This document shows, piece after piece, positions 14,984 through 23,278 of a DNA stretch of 44,381 nucleotides (positions are counted from its first letter, which is position 1; each line of letters starts with the position of its first letter). The translations under genes and the position numbers were made by a program. The stretch is from Flammeovirgaceae bacterium (GTDB lineage: Bacteria > Bacteroidota > Bacteroidia > Cytophagales > Cyclobacteriaceae). Location: contig JAHEZH010000036.1 in assembly GCA_023251155.1 (NCBI GenBank), positions 1 to 44,381 of the forward strand. Direction: 5' to 3'. The notes beneath the pieces were generated by a model. The model was not told the DNA's origin. It made no database searches and was given only the letters and a program-made list of their open reading frames with translations.

Positions 14984-15475
14984 TCACTTATTGTATTGGA
15001 TAATATTGATCTTGCCATCTACTTCAAACCAGATCTTCTTTACTTTGTCGAGTGTCTCTAATCCAACGCCACGCAGTGCACGGTCTATGTCTTCCGGTTT
15101 GATTGAGTACTGTTGAAATTTTTCTGTCATCATATTTCCGTTTTCGTAAAGGCAAACGGCTTGACCTTCTGTCCATTTTTTAATGGAAGGAAAACGTGAC
15201 AGGTAGGAAATGACGCGATGACAAAGCGAGAAGGAGAGTGCCGCAAGCAGCGTAGCGAAGAATGAATAATGCCCCATGATGGCACGGCCGAGTATCGCTC
15301 CGATAGTAATACCAAATACAATATCAAAGGCAGATTTGGTCCCAAAAGTGCGCATGCCAGCAATCCGCATCAAGATAATAGCATAGAGGAAAACGACTAC
15401 ACTTCGCACCATCATGTGATTCCATTCCAGCTCGTTTAGGTGTAAACCTAGTACTTTGTCCATAACATCAAACAT
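14984..15475 (-). CDS. DUF421 (YetF-like) membrane protein
   Basis: A 163-residue protein with two or three N-terminal membrane segments (about residues 25-42, 50-68 and 70-88) and a small soluble C-terminal domain. RSVVVFLYAIILMRIAGMRTFGTKSAFDIVFGITIGAILGRAI matches the start of the DUF421/YetF family, in which a membrane part is followed by a cytosolic alpha/beta domain (here ENGNMMTEKFQQYSIKPEDI onward). The function of the family is unknown. The 3' end stops nine bases from the tRNA/GIY-YIG array. There is no close neighbour on the same strand. Confidence 0.75.
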   Translation of the reverse strand: MFDVMDKVLGLHLNELEWNHMMVRSVVVFLYAIILMRIAGMRTFGTKSAFDIVFGITIGAILGRAIMGHYSFFATLLAALSFSLCHRVISYLSRFPSIKKWTEGQAVCLYENGNMMTEKFQQYSIKPEDIDRALRGVGLETLDKVKKIWFEVDGKINIIQYNK

Positions 15476-15594
15476 ATGCGTTTCTGAGTTTATTATTTTA
15501 AAAGAGAAGCCCAGTAAGGAGCTGCTTTGGAAAATAAATTCTCATGCCTTGAGATAAGAAATCAATAAGAGATCCATTTTTTACATTGCACTTT

Positions 15595-16062
15595 TTATTT
15601 CCTGTTCTTTCGCCATTGACTCCATGCTTCCGTACTCCACAATGCCCAGATGACCAGTATTGGCTGAAAGAACAAGCGTACCGTGCGCGAAGTATCCGAG
15701 TTCAATCCGAATGCATCCGTATGTGTTACCAGCTGAGAGATGTTGCCGGGAAATACCATTACGAAGAAGAAGGCCACCGTCCAACCCACCATAAAACGAT
15801 GTTTAATAAGAAAAAGCAAAGCGGCTCCCAGCATCATCTCGGCAACGCCGGAAAGGACTACTACCAGATCATCACTAAGCGGAATCCATTCGGGTACCTG
15901 TGCTGTAAACTCCGCTCGTGCCCACGTAAGATGGCCAATACCTGCCAGTAAAAGGAAGCATCCCAGCAGAAATCGAAAAATGATTCTTACTGTAATTTTC
16001 CTGGTGATGTCGGTAGTGGTGTGATCTGAGGTAGTCATTTCTTTAGTTTTAATGGTATTCAC
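15595..16062 (-). CDS. DoxX-family membrane protein
   Basis: A 155-residue protein with four predicted membrane helices after a polar N terminus: about residues 24-42 (RIIFRFLLGCFLLLAGIGHL), 63-84, 90-108 and 128-146. The arrangement and the AGIGHLTWARAEFTAQVPEW segment match DoxX-like proteins, which are linked to respiratory or redox functions without a fixed reaction. A start at the second Met (16038) would shorten it by 8 residues. The surrounding intergenic stretches (15476-15594 and 16063-16271) show nothing I recognise. Confidence 0.72.
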   Translation of the reverse strand: MNTIKTKEMTTSDHTTTDITRKITVRIIFRFLLGCFLLLAGIGHLTWARAEFTAQVPEWIPLSDDLVVVLSGVAEMMLGAALLFLIKHRFMVGWTVAFFFVMVFPGNISQLVTHTDAFGLNSDTSRTVRLFFQPILVIWALWSTEAWSQWRKNRK

Positions 16063-16271
16063 TTTTTAATATAAGTGATTTTATAAAACCGATGAAAAAG
16101 GAATGCCAGCAGCGGATAGTGAGCTTTATGGCATTTGAGGCTATCATTCTACAGGTATTCAGCATCGGTATGTTTTAATACTCCTCGCGGCGGACGATGG
16201 ATTTAGTCGGCTTAATGAAGATTCCAACAGGCGTTGCCAGTTATTCAGGCCAACAAGCCTTGCACTGTCTA

Positions 16272-17153
16272 CTATTCATTATACGCTTCCACAAACTCGT
16301 TCGCAAAATCTTCCAGTTTGGTAGGGCTTAAAGCGGGTTTGTTCCGGAGCATGTCTTCCTGCAGGATGCCGGTTCGTTGTGCCGCACCCATCTCTACGTA
16401 AGCTGCCGCGTGGGTAGAAGGTACACCTGCACCCAGCAAGCCCTGTAGTTGTTGCTCGTCAGTGAATACCACCCAGGGAAGTGGTTTGCCAATGGCTTTG
16501 CCGAGTACTGCTGCTATCTCATTACCGGTGCGCTCGTCACTTACAATGTAACGTACACTGTTGCCTTTGAAAGAAAGACTCACTAATTCTTCCAATGCAG
16601 CGGCAGCAATATCATTGGTATGAACCAGTGCGATCTTTTGATCTCCGTAATTGGCTCCAAGAATTCCGGCTTGCTTCACAAGTCCAATCATATTCAGAAG
16701 ATTGTAATAGAAAAAAGAAGGGCGAAGGTGTTTTACATGGAGACCGGGGATTCTGTTGAGTTGCTGCTCGAAATCATAAATACCGTTAACCGGCCCGCAG
16801 CTGTGCCCCAGGTGTGCACCAATGCTGCTGAGGTTAACCACGTGAGTGATCTGATTACTCTGAAGTGCTTCCACGTAGGCATTGCCTACTTCATTTTGTG
16901 ATGCGCGCCAGTTGGTCACCTGCCATAGCGGGGGGATCATGGTATAGATCACATCCGCACCTTCAAATGCTTTTTTCAAAAAGGCTGCATCGTTCAGCGA
17001 ACCAACCAGTGCTTTTGCTCCCAGCTTATCAATCCCTTTTACCTTATCGGCACTGCTGGTAATGATAGACACTTCTTTTCCTGCTTTGATCAGCCCTTCG
17101 GCAATGGGTTTACTGATGTGACCTGTCGATCCGGTGATGACGTACTTTTTCAT
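16272..17153 (-). CDS. NmrA-like NAD(P)-binding oxidoreductase
   Basis: A 293-residue atypical short-chain dehydrogenase. The N terminus MKKYVITGSTGHISKPIAEGL carries the GxxGxxx dinucleotide loop, and ADVIYTMIPP, HVVNLSSIGAHLG and LRPSFFYYNL follow in the order seen in NmrA/QorB-like proteins. Some of these reduce quinones; others only sense the NADP(H) ratio. It is transcribed divergently from an HxlR regulator across a 154-bp gap. This arrangement often means the regulator controls the oxidoreductase in response to electrophiles or disulfide stress. Repeats in the gap are described separately. Confidence 0.82.
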   Translation of the reverse strand: MKKYVITGSTGHISKPIAEGLIKAGKEVSIITSSADKVKGIDKLGAKALVGSLNDAAFLKKAFEGADVIYTMIPPLWQVTNWRASQNEVGNAYVEALQSNQITHVVNLSSIGAHLGHSCGPVNGIYDFEQQLNRIPGLHVKHLRPSFFYYNLLNMIGLVKQAGILGANYGDQKIALVHTNDIAAAALEELVSLSFKGNSVRYIVSDERTGNEIAAVLGKAIGKPLPWVVFTDEQQLQGLLGAGVPSTHAAAYVEMGAAQRTGILQEDMLRNKPALSPTKLEDFANEFVEAYNE

Positions 17154-17229
17154 ATTCTATGTATGGTTTTTATTTGTTTTGCCTTGGGCTGAACTCTTTG
17201 TTCACGTTTGGCATAGCAAGGTTAACCTG

Positions 17230-17288
17230 AAAGTCTTATTTTTGTAAGTAGTTATTAAAAACGGATGTAGTCATTAAAATAAGACTTT
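17230..17288. promoter_or_regulatory. Nested repeats in the HxlR/NmrA intergenic region
   Basis: A perfect 13-bp inverted repeat, AAAGTCTTATTTT (17230-17242) and AAAATAAGACTTT (17276-17288), encloses two direct repeats, GTAGTTATTAAAA (17248-17260) and GTAGTCATTAAAA (17267-17279), 19 bp apart. The whole block lies 20 bp before the HxlR start codon. A TATTTTTG box (17237-17244) could be the -7 element for the HxlR gene, but no TTG is correctly placed. A regulator-binding site is the likely role. Confidence 0.6.
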
Positions 17289-17307
17289 AGCTGATAACCA
17301 GATAGAT

Positions 17308-17688
17308 ATGGGAAAGATCGCCTTGGATGATTTAGTGAATTGCCCGGTGACTGCATCACTGGAAGTGATCGGTGGCAAGTGGAAGATGCTGATTGTGCAT
17401 CTGGTCAATAACGACATTAACCGCTTTGGCAAGATGAGCATGATGCTGAAAGACATCAGTAAACAAATGCTGACCACCCAACTGCGCGATTTGGAGAGGG
17501 ATGGAATACTGAAGCGTGTGATCTATCCCGAAATACCACCTCGCGTTGAATACTTCCTTACACCAAAAGGAGAAGCGCTTATCCCGGTATTAAAAGCTTT
17601 GAAAAACTGGGGGGTAGATTATGTGCAGGCGGGTAATAAAGTGCCCGAGGAAGTTGCCATCGAAACGGACGCAGTGACCGCTCACTGA
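17308..17688 (+). CDS. HxlR-family winged-helix transcriptional regulator
   Basis: A 126-residue regulator. CPVTASLEVIGGKWKMLIVHLV is the HxlR N-terminal signature with a conserved cysteine (Cys14 region), followed by RFGKMSMMLKDISKQMLTTQLRDLERDGILKR (the DNA-binding winged helix) and the basic, proline-containing wing YPEIPPRVEYFLTPKG. Members often sense electrophiles or oxidants through the N-terminal cysteine. The gene is divergent from the NmrA-like oxidoreductase, its likely target. Only one base separates its stop from the stop of the next, convergent gene. Confidence 0.88.
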   Translation: MGKIALDDLVNCPVTASLEVIGGKWKMLIVHLVNNDINRFGKMSMMLKDISKQMLTTQLRDLERDGILKRVIYPEIPPRVEYFLTPKGEALIPVLKALKNWGVDYVQAGNKVPEEVAIETDAVTAH

Positions 17689-17689
17689 G

Positions 17690-18988
17690 CTAATCCATCG
17701 GTATGAGCTTGCCATCCTGAATGAAGTGAGTGTCTTTTACAGCACCCGTGCCATTGAAGCGATACTGTACGCCCACAATGCCGGTAGCCTCATCCGGTAT
17801 GGTAAGGAAGTAGGCGAGTTTGTTATTCACAAAGATTGAGGCCTTATTGTTTTTTACTTCTACCCGCAAGTGGGTCCATTGGGTGAGGTCAGTTCCAAAC
17901 AGAGACAAGTCTGTATCTTTACTGGAGACATAATGCCCGCAGAAAGACAAATCCAGATTGCCTACACAAGCTTTGGCGGCCAAGGGTATAATGATGATGT
18001 TGCCTTTGCATTGAATGAGCACCTGCACGGGCTGGCATACATTGGTGCCGTTATGGAAATCATTTTTCAATGAAGTCTCGAATAGGAAGTTATCGCTCAT
18101 GAGGCTACCGAGGTTTCGTTGGTTGTAGACGCGAATCTTCGGAGGCGTTGGATGAAGCGCCAGGTTGTATTTTTTCAATGTGTTTTCATTGATTTCGACC
18201 CCATTGTTTTTCGCGCACTCTTCTTTCGTAAAGTAAAGTGGCATGGGATCACTTTCTGAAAGACAAAGCCATCCATTGGTCGTTATCCATAAAGGCTGGG
18301 TTTTCACGATAACGTTGTCCGCAATCAGTTTGGTATTGAAGTAGCCCGGGTAATAGTAGATGGCGGAATGATCCGTTCGGTCTTTCGGAACGTGTTTCTT
18401 ACGGCTCATGTCCCACGTCTGGACGATGAAAACAGAATCGGTCTGGGCCGCCCTTGCGTCATAATGAAATACAACGGAGTTGGGAACGCCTTCGGTCACC
18501 ATCTTATCGGCCCGGAATGAAAACGAATTCATATCGTTTGCCACTTTTCTGTCGTTCTGCCTAGCGGTAATCAGCGCATATCCCAACAAGGCGAAAGGCA
18601 CGATCATCAGCAAAGCCCAAAAGTAATGGAAACGTTTTTGAGCGGTAGCAACGGGTTGCATATGCGTAAATGGCTGAGCCACATCAGTCACCGGTTCTGC
18701 CTGAAGGCGGGCGTGATGATTTTGTTTGAATGTTCTCCAATCTTCATAACCGGCAAATTGTGCCAGGGTATTTAACGTGGTAAGGGTGGGAGCACTTTCG
18801 TATTTCAGCTTGCCCCATATCCGCTTTAGCGTAGTCACACTCAGCTGCACGTTGGTGGCTTCCTGTATGGCATCGCTTAGTTTTTCGAAATCATAATTTA
18901 CCCAGCCTTCACTGGACCCCCAGGATAGTTTTGATTCGATGAGTGACAAGCACTGCCTGAGATCCGCTTCTTCTCCGTTTTTGGTCAT
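17690..18988 (-). CDS. Membrane-bound HTH protein with an extracytoplasmic LamG-like domain
   Basis: A 432-residue protein with three parts. Residues 1-90 form a helical domain containing the phrase LSVTTLKRIWGKLKYES followed by TLNTLAQFAGYEDW, a putative DNA-binding region recurrent in Bacteroidota membrane proteins. A single membrane helix spans about 121-141 (HYFWALLMIVPFALLGYALI). The rest should be extracytoplasmic: a beta-rich domain (about 150-250) and a C-terminal jelly-roll-like module (about 290-425, with TDLTQWTHLRVEVKNNKASIFVNNKL). The layout suggests a one-component regulator that senses an extracytoplasmic ligand. It is divergent from a secreted hydrolase with a similar beta module. 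Confidence 0.65.
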   Translation of the reverse strand: MTKNGEEADLRQCLSLIESKLSWGSSEGWVNYDFEKLSDAIQEATNVQLSVTTLKRIWGKLKYESAPTLTTLNTLAQFAGYEDWRTFKQNHHARLQAEPVTDVAQPFTHMQPVATAQKRFHYFWALLMIVPFALLGYALITARQNDRKVANDMNSFSFRADKMVTEGVPNSVVFHYDARAAQTDSVFIVQTWDMSRKKHVPKDRTDHSAIYYYPGYFNTKLIADNVIVKTQPLWITTNGWLCLSESDPMPLYFTKEECAKNNGVEINENTLKKYNLALHPTPPKIRVYNQRNLGSLMSDNFLFETSLKNDFHNGTNVCQPVQVLIQCKGNIIIIPLAAKACVGNLDLSFCGHYVSSKDTDLSLFGTDLTQWTHLRVEVKNNKASIFVNNKLAYFLTIPDEATGIVGVQYRFNGTGAVKDTHFIQDGKLIPMD

Positions 18989-19105
18989 AAAAAAATGAAA
19001 TGCTATGCACTTGTACGGGTTTGGTGCAAACTTGAACAGCTAAAATATCTCTTTTGAGTGAGTTTTGCCGTTCGTAACTTGAAATTAATCCCAAAGCAAA
19101 AACGT

Positions 19106-20518
19106 ATGAACCATCTGTTATCTCTGGTGCTTCTGCTAATCAGCAGCAGCCTGTGTCTTGCTCAAACGTATCGTCCTGATCTACAAAATGCCAGCTTATG
19201 GAATGTATTTGGCCGGAAGGTCACACCCATTCATGACGGAGATAAAAAGGCAATCCGCTTCAACGAGCAACCCAATGACGGTGGTATGGTACTGAAGAAT
19301 TATGAATTCACTGACGGGGTTATTGAATTTGATGTGAGAGGAAAAAATATTCTGCAGCAAAGCTTTGTAGGCATTGGTTTTCATTTGCAGGATAATAAAG
19401 CGAATAGCAAAGTGGAAATCATCTACTTCCGTCCTTTCAATTTTATGAATCCCGATACCGTACGCAGACCACGGTCGGTTCAGTACGTTTGCCTGCCTGA
19501 TTATGAATGGGATAAACTACGGGAAAAGCATCCTGGCAAGTATGAAAACAAAGTGAACCCCGTTCCTGATCCGGATGGCTGGTTTCATGCCAAGGTAACA
19601 GTTAATGGCAAGCAGATTAAAGTATATGTCAATCATTCAGCCAAGCCAAGCCTGGAGGTGGAAAGCCTGGGCACCGTCACTAAAGGTCAGATTGGTTTAT
19701 GGGTAGGCTATACCTCCGGTGGAGATTTTGCTAACCTGGAGATAACGCCGGCCAGGAAGAAGGTTACGTACGGTAACAATCCGGAAGCAGGTAAATACAT
19801 CAATACAGGCGATGCGGCTATTTATTATGAAGTATATGGCAAAGGAAAACCGTTTGTATTGCTGCATGGGGGAGTGTATGGCTATATCGATGAATTCGAA
19901 CCATTCATTGACAAGCTGGCGGAAAAATACCAGGTGATCTGCGTAGGTACACGAGGGCATGGTAAATCAGAAATCGGTAAAGAGCCTTTCACCTGGAAAC
20001 AACGTGCGGAAGATGCCTACAAAGTAATTCGTGCGGTGACGAAAGACAGCGTGGCTGTTTTAGGTTTTAGTGATGGCGGTTACACCGGTTTTAAGCTGGC
20101 TGCGGCTCATCCCGAGTTAGTGAAGAGGCTGATTGTAATTGGAGCAGGGGATCGTGCCCGAATTGAGGAGAGTGAAAAAGCGGTCTATACACAGGAGCTG
20201 TTATTAGGGCAAGCCCGAGAATACTTTGAAGGGCGGCTGGCGATCATGCCTGAACCCGGGCGCTGGGGCGAATCACTTACTAAAATGAATAAACTGTACA
20301 ATGAAGATTTGCTGAGCAAAGAAACTTTTGAAAAGATCAAGTGTCCTACGTTGCTTATGAGTGGAGATCGTGACGGCTACCTCACTGCAGAGCGAATGCT
20401 GGTTCCTTATCGCACCATCAAGACGGCGCAACTTAGCATTATACCCGGATGTGATCATGTGGTGTTCTATTGCAACTTTCCTGCTGTGTGGGCAGCTATT
20501 GAACCGGTGTTGAATTGA
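19106..20518 (+). CDS. Secreted LamG-like domain / alpha-beta hydrolase fusion
   Basis: From ATG 19106 the product is 470 residues; an upstream ATG at 19058 would place 16 residues before the signal peptide, so I prefer the later start. Signal peptide: MNHLLSLVLLLISSSLCLAQ. Residues about 22-235 form a concanavalin/DUF1080-like beta domain (GVIEFDVRGK, GWFHAKVTVNGKQIKVYVN). From about residue 240 an alpha/beta hydrolase follows: LLHGGVYGYIDEF, GTRGHGKSE, the nucleophile elbow GFSDGG (Ser322), an acid at Asp421 or Asp423, and His451 in GCDHVVF. It should be a periplasmic or surface esterase or related hydrolase. The substrate is unknown; the N-terminal domain may bind glycan. Confidence 0.75.
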   Translation: MNHLLSLVLLLISSSLCLAQTYRPDLQNASLWNVFGRKVTPIHDGDKKAIRFNEQPNDGGMVLKNYEFTDGVIEFDVRGKNILQQSFVGIGFHLQDNKANSKVEIIYFRPFNFMNPDTVRRPRSVQYVCLPDYEWDKLREKHPGKYENKVNPVPDPDGWFHAKVTVNGKQIKVYVNHSAKPSLEVESLGTVTKGQIGLWVGYTSGGDFANLEITPARKKVTYGNNPEAGKYINTGDAAIYYEVYGKGKPFVLLHGGVYGYIDEFEPFIDKLAEKYQVICVGTRGHGKSEIGKEPFTWKQRAEDAYKVIRAVTKDSVAVLGFSDGGYTGFKLAAAHPELVKRLIVIGAGDRARIEESEKAVYTQELLLGQAREYFEGRLAIMPEPGRWGESLTKMNKLYNEDLLSKETFEKIKCPTLLMSGDRDGYLTAERMLVPYRTIKTAQLSIIPGCDHVVFYCNFPAVWAAIEPVLN

Positions 20519-20756
20519 GTGGGGTTGTTCGCTTCAGGCGATTGGCTTTCAGCTGTTCGCCAGCAACTCACAACCAGTTGCTATTTACCCGTTATGAATT
20601 CCATCAATTGAGGAAGATCCGTTTTCCTTGTTCAAAAGATTTAGGATTCTTGTGCGAATAGTTTAGGAGTCAAAGGTAATAGTTATTTCAGGCAGGAGAG
20701 TACAGGATGCCCTTAACGCTAAGGTTTATGTACATTGTACACATTAAACTCTTGTT

Positions 20757-22385
20757 ATGCGACTTCTACTATTGTTTTCATCCCTGTTCATCACGTATTC
20801 ACTCACCGCGCAGGATTTTTATAAAGAGCAGCGGGCGAGATGGTTGCAGATGGCTGAACAGACCACACCTGTGCTTACGGAAACCATCAGGAAGCCCAAA
20901 GGCATTGTATCCATGGTAAAAGATGCTGCGGCTTACCAGGGGTGGAAGGCAGTGCCAATTCATCCCATCGATTCGCTGTACACCGGTTCATTCAAGAAGA
21001 AGTCGGGAATCATTGTTGATTTTGGTGAACACCTTACGGGGCACTTCAGCTTTTCACTGGAGGACATTCGCGGTGTGGCCGATGCACCCTTGCGTTTTAA
21101 GTTTACGTTTGCTGAAGTTCCGGCGGAGGCAGTTACCCCGTTTGATCCCTATGAAGGCGCGCTGAGCAGAGCATGGCTGCAGGATGAAATCATTACCGTG
21201 ACCGAAGTGCCTGCTACGATTACTATTCCACGCAGGCTTGCTTTTCGTTATGTGAAGATCGAATGGCTGGGAGGTTCACGCTATTCTGATTTTCGTTTTA
21301 GTGCTATCGGAGTTAAAGCCACTACTTCCGTAAAATCAATTCCTGCGGCTTTGCCCGCCGGTACCGATTCACTCATCGCAAAGATTGACCAGGTTGGCCT
21401 GACTACATTGAAAGAATGTATGCAGACTGTCTATGAAGATGGCCCCAAGCGCGACAGGCGTTTATGGATCGGTGATCTGTATCTGGAAGCATTGGCCAAC
21501 ACGTATTCGTTCAAAAATCATGATCTTACCAAACACAGTCTGTATCTGTTGGCTGCACTGGCAAATGAGAAAGGGTATCTGAATGGCAACGTATTTGAAC
21601 GACCCACACCCCATGCACAAGCCAATGTTTTGTTTGATTATGCGCTGCTCTATAATGTAGCCGTAAAAGATTATTTCATTGCTACAGGAGATAAGGCAAC
21701 GGCAATGGATCTGTGGGAAGTAGTAAAAAAACAAACCGAAATACCCAAAGCCTACCTGCAAGCCGATGGTATGCTGGACTATGCCAGAGCAGGTAAAGAA
21801 TGGTGGTTGTTCTTTGACTGGCGCGAAGGTTTGGACAAGCAGGCTGCCCTGCACGGAGTGGTTATCTATGCTTATCAGCAGACTTATGAATTAGCCAGGC
21901 TATTGGGTAAAGAGAAAGAAGTGGCTGATCTCCCCGCACTGATCACTTCACTAAGCAACGCAGCGAAGAAGAACCTGTACGATCGCAAGACCAAAGTGGT
22001 CGTTAGCGGCAAGGACAAACAGGTATCTTACGCTTCGCAGGCGTGGATGATACTGAGCGGAGTGCTCAATGCCAAAGAGGGAGCCGCAGCCCTGCAGGCA
22101 TTAACGACTACCAGCGAAGTGGTTTATCCCGGGGCACCTTATCTCTATCATTATGTGATTGAAGCCATGATCAAGTGCGGAATGCAAAAAGAAGCGCGTG
22201 AACTACTCACCAGCTATTGGGGCGGCATGGTCAGCAAAGGAGCGGATACCTTTTGGGAAGTTTACGATCCGAAGAATGATTTTCTTTCCCCCTACAACTC
22301 CTACGTAGTGAATAGTTACTGCCATGCCTGGAGTTGCACACCCGTTTATTTTATACGAAAGTATCCGGAGGTGTTTCAGAAGTGA
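20757..22385 (+). CDS. Secreted glycoside hydrolase, GH78 alpha-L-rhamnosidase-like
   Basis: A 542-residue protein with a signal peptide (MRLLLLFSSLFITYSLTAQ). An N-terminal beta-sandwich (about 40-200, with VDFGEHLTGHFSF) is followed by an (alpha/alpha)6-barrel. EDGPKRDRRLWIGDLYLEAL resembles the GH78 segment DxPQRxExxGWTGD, WWLFFDWREGLD carries acidic residues at the active-site position, and NSYCHAWSCTPVYFIRKY matches the C-terminal NHAWSxGP segment. The similarity supports a rhamnosidase-like hydrolase acting on plant or microbial glycans, but specificity is not proven. It is 238 bp downstream of the hydrolase fusion on the same strand. The gap has a small TGTACATTGTACA palindrome near 20729 and no clear promoter. 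Confidence 0.72.
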   Translation: MRLLLLFSSLFITYSLTAQDFYKEQRARWLQMAEQTTPVLTETIRKPKGIVSMVKDAAAYQGWKAVPIHPIDSLYTGSFKKKSGIIVDFGEHLTGHFSFSLEDIRGVADAPLRFKFTFAEVPAEAVTPFDPYEGALSRAWLQDEIITVTEVPATITIPRRLAFRYVKIEWLGGSRYSDFRFSAIGVKATTSVKSIPAALPAGTDSLIAKIDQVGLTTLKECMQTVYEDGPKRDRRLWIGDLYLEALANTYSFKNHDLTKHSLYLLAALANEKGYLNGNVFERPTPHAQANVLFDYALLYNVAVKDYFIATGDKATAMDLWEVVKKQTEIPKAYLQADGMLDYARAGKEWWLFFDWREGLDKQAALHGVVIYAYQQTYELARLLGKEKEVADLPALITSLSNAAKKNLYDRKTKVVVSGKDKQVSYASQAWMILSGVLNAKEGAAALQALTTTSEVVYPGAPYLYHYVIEAMIKCGMQKEARELLTSYWGGMVSKGADTFWEVYDPKNDFLSPYNSYVVNSYCHAWSCTPVYFIRKYPEVFQK

Positions 22386-22555
22386 GGTAGTGGTACCTGT
22401 CACTTTTTTGCCTGTCAGTTATTTGAATCATCGTTGAGTGGATTATGTTTAAGGCGTGATACAGCAGATTTTTATCAATTTTTAGAAAAATCAGTAACCT
22501 TCTTACCAAAGCGAGGTATTCCTTTTATCACCCTGATCAATAAACAATACACTTT

Positions 22556-23134
22556 ATGAAACACATTCAACGCCTTGCTCTCCTTTGCCTGCTGGTATCA
22601 CTTGTCGCTTTGTCGGCATCCGCACAACGTACTTCTCAGAAGAATAGCAATGAGTCAAAAAGAAGTGAATCTGGGGAATCGTCCTCCACTTCCGGCCTGA
22701 GGAAGATGAAAACGAACAGGGGTATTGATGAGGTGAACACGCAGATCGATCAGCATGTGGATGCCATAGTGAACCAGACGTTAAAAACAGTAGCTGCCGA
22801 ACTGAAGCAACTGGATATTCGCCTTGAGGCAATGGAAACTGATCTGGGCGACCTGGATATTGAGTTGGAACCGCTGGATATTGAAATGCCGGAAATTGAA
22901 ATTGATCTGGAAGATATTAAAATCGAAATACCTGAAATGGATATCCGCATCACGACGGATAAGGAGGACTTCAGCTGGCGCACGGATAGCGATCATGATG
23001 ATGACGAAAACGGAGAGGACAACCAGCGTAGCAAAGCAGTAAACAAGCTCACCACAGATGACAGCAAAGCAAAGGATAAAGCGCTCAAACCGGCTGATCA
23101 GGAAAAGACCAAAGGATTGAAGAAAGTGAATTAA
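22556..23134 (+). CDS. Secreted acidic protein with seven 7-residue repeats
   Basis: A 192-residue protein I cannot assign to a family. A signal peptide (residues 1-24, ending ALSASAQ) is followed by a Ser/Glu/Lys-rich stretch and a helical part (about 50-85). Then come seven 7-residue repeats from Leu86 to about residue 132, such as LDIELEP, LDIEMPE, IEIDLED and IKIEIPE. The pattern is hydrophobic-acidic-hydrophobic-x-hydrophobic-x-x, so one face is hydrophobic and the other carries Asp and Glu. The C terminus is disordered and charged (DHDDDENGEDNQ). It would be periplasmic or surface-exposed and could bind cations. It stands alone, convergent with an acyltransferase. Confidence 0.7.
   Translation: MKHIQRLALLCLLVSLVALSASAQRTSQKNSNESKRSESGESSSTSGLRKMKTNRGIDEVNTQIDQHVDAIVNQTLKTVAAELKQLDIRLEAMETDLGDLDIELEPLDIEMPEIEIDLEDIKIEIPEMDIRITTDKEDFSWRTDSDHDDDENGEDNQRSKAVNKLTTDDSKAKDKALKPADQEKTKGLKKVN
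22811..22951 (+). repeat. 21-bp coding tandem repeats (7 units)
   Basis: Seven in-frame 21-bp units encode the 7-residue repeats of the secreted acidic protein. The codons have diverged (for example CTGGATATTGAG, CTGGATATTGAA, ATTGAAATTGAT), so the array is old or under selection for protein pattern rather than a recent DNA expansion. Confidence 0.75.
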
Positions 23135-23165
23135 GAATGTAACGGGCATTTGCTTCATACCAGCA

Positions 23166-23235
23166 GATCGCTTCTCCTCGCAATGAAAGATCAATAGAAC
23201 CGTCATAGCGAGGAAGGCACGACCGAAACAATCTC
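23166..23235. repeat. Intergenic inverted-repeat element between convergent genes
   Basis: The arm at 23166-23186 reads, on the reverse strand, TCATTGCGAGGAGAAGCGATC. The arm beginning at 23203 reads TCATAGCGAGGAAGGCACGA and continues to CAATCTC at 23235. The arms pair over about 12 bp at their inner ends. From memory, GTCATTGCGAGG...GCAATCTC sequences are dispersed extragenic repeats in Bacteroidota. The location, between the 3' ends of two convergent genes, fits that class. Confidence 0.6.
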
Positions 23236-23278
23236 AGAATGCGGAGTTGTATCGATGGGATTATGCGACCGCTTTAAT

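Noticed and set aside
14913-15116. 67-codon plus-strand frame over the end of the tRNA array and the DUF421 gene
   Set aside because: It is out of frame with the GIY-YIG relic and antisense to DUF421; better explained as chance.
17230-17288. Reading the 13-bp inverted repeat as a transcription terminator
   Set aside because: It lies between two divergent start codons, where no gene ends, and its loop is 33 nt long with internal direct repeats.
22386-22420. Hairpin and T-run after the GH78-like gene
   Set aside because: The stem (AGTG/CACT) has only 4 bp, too weak to call a terminator.
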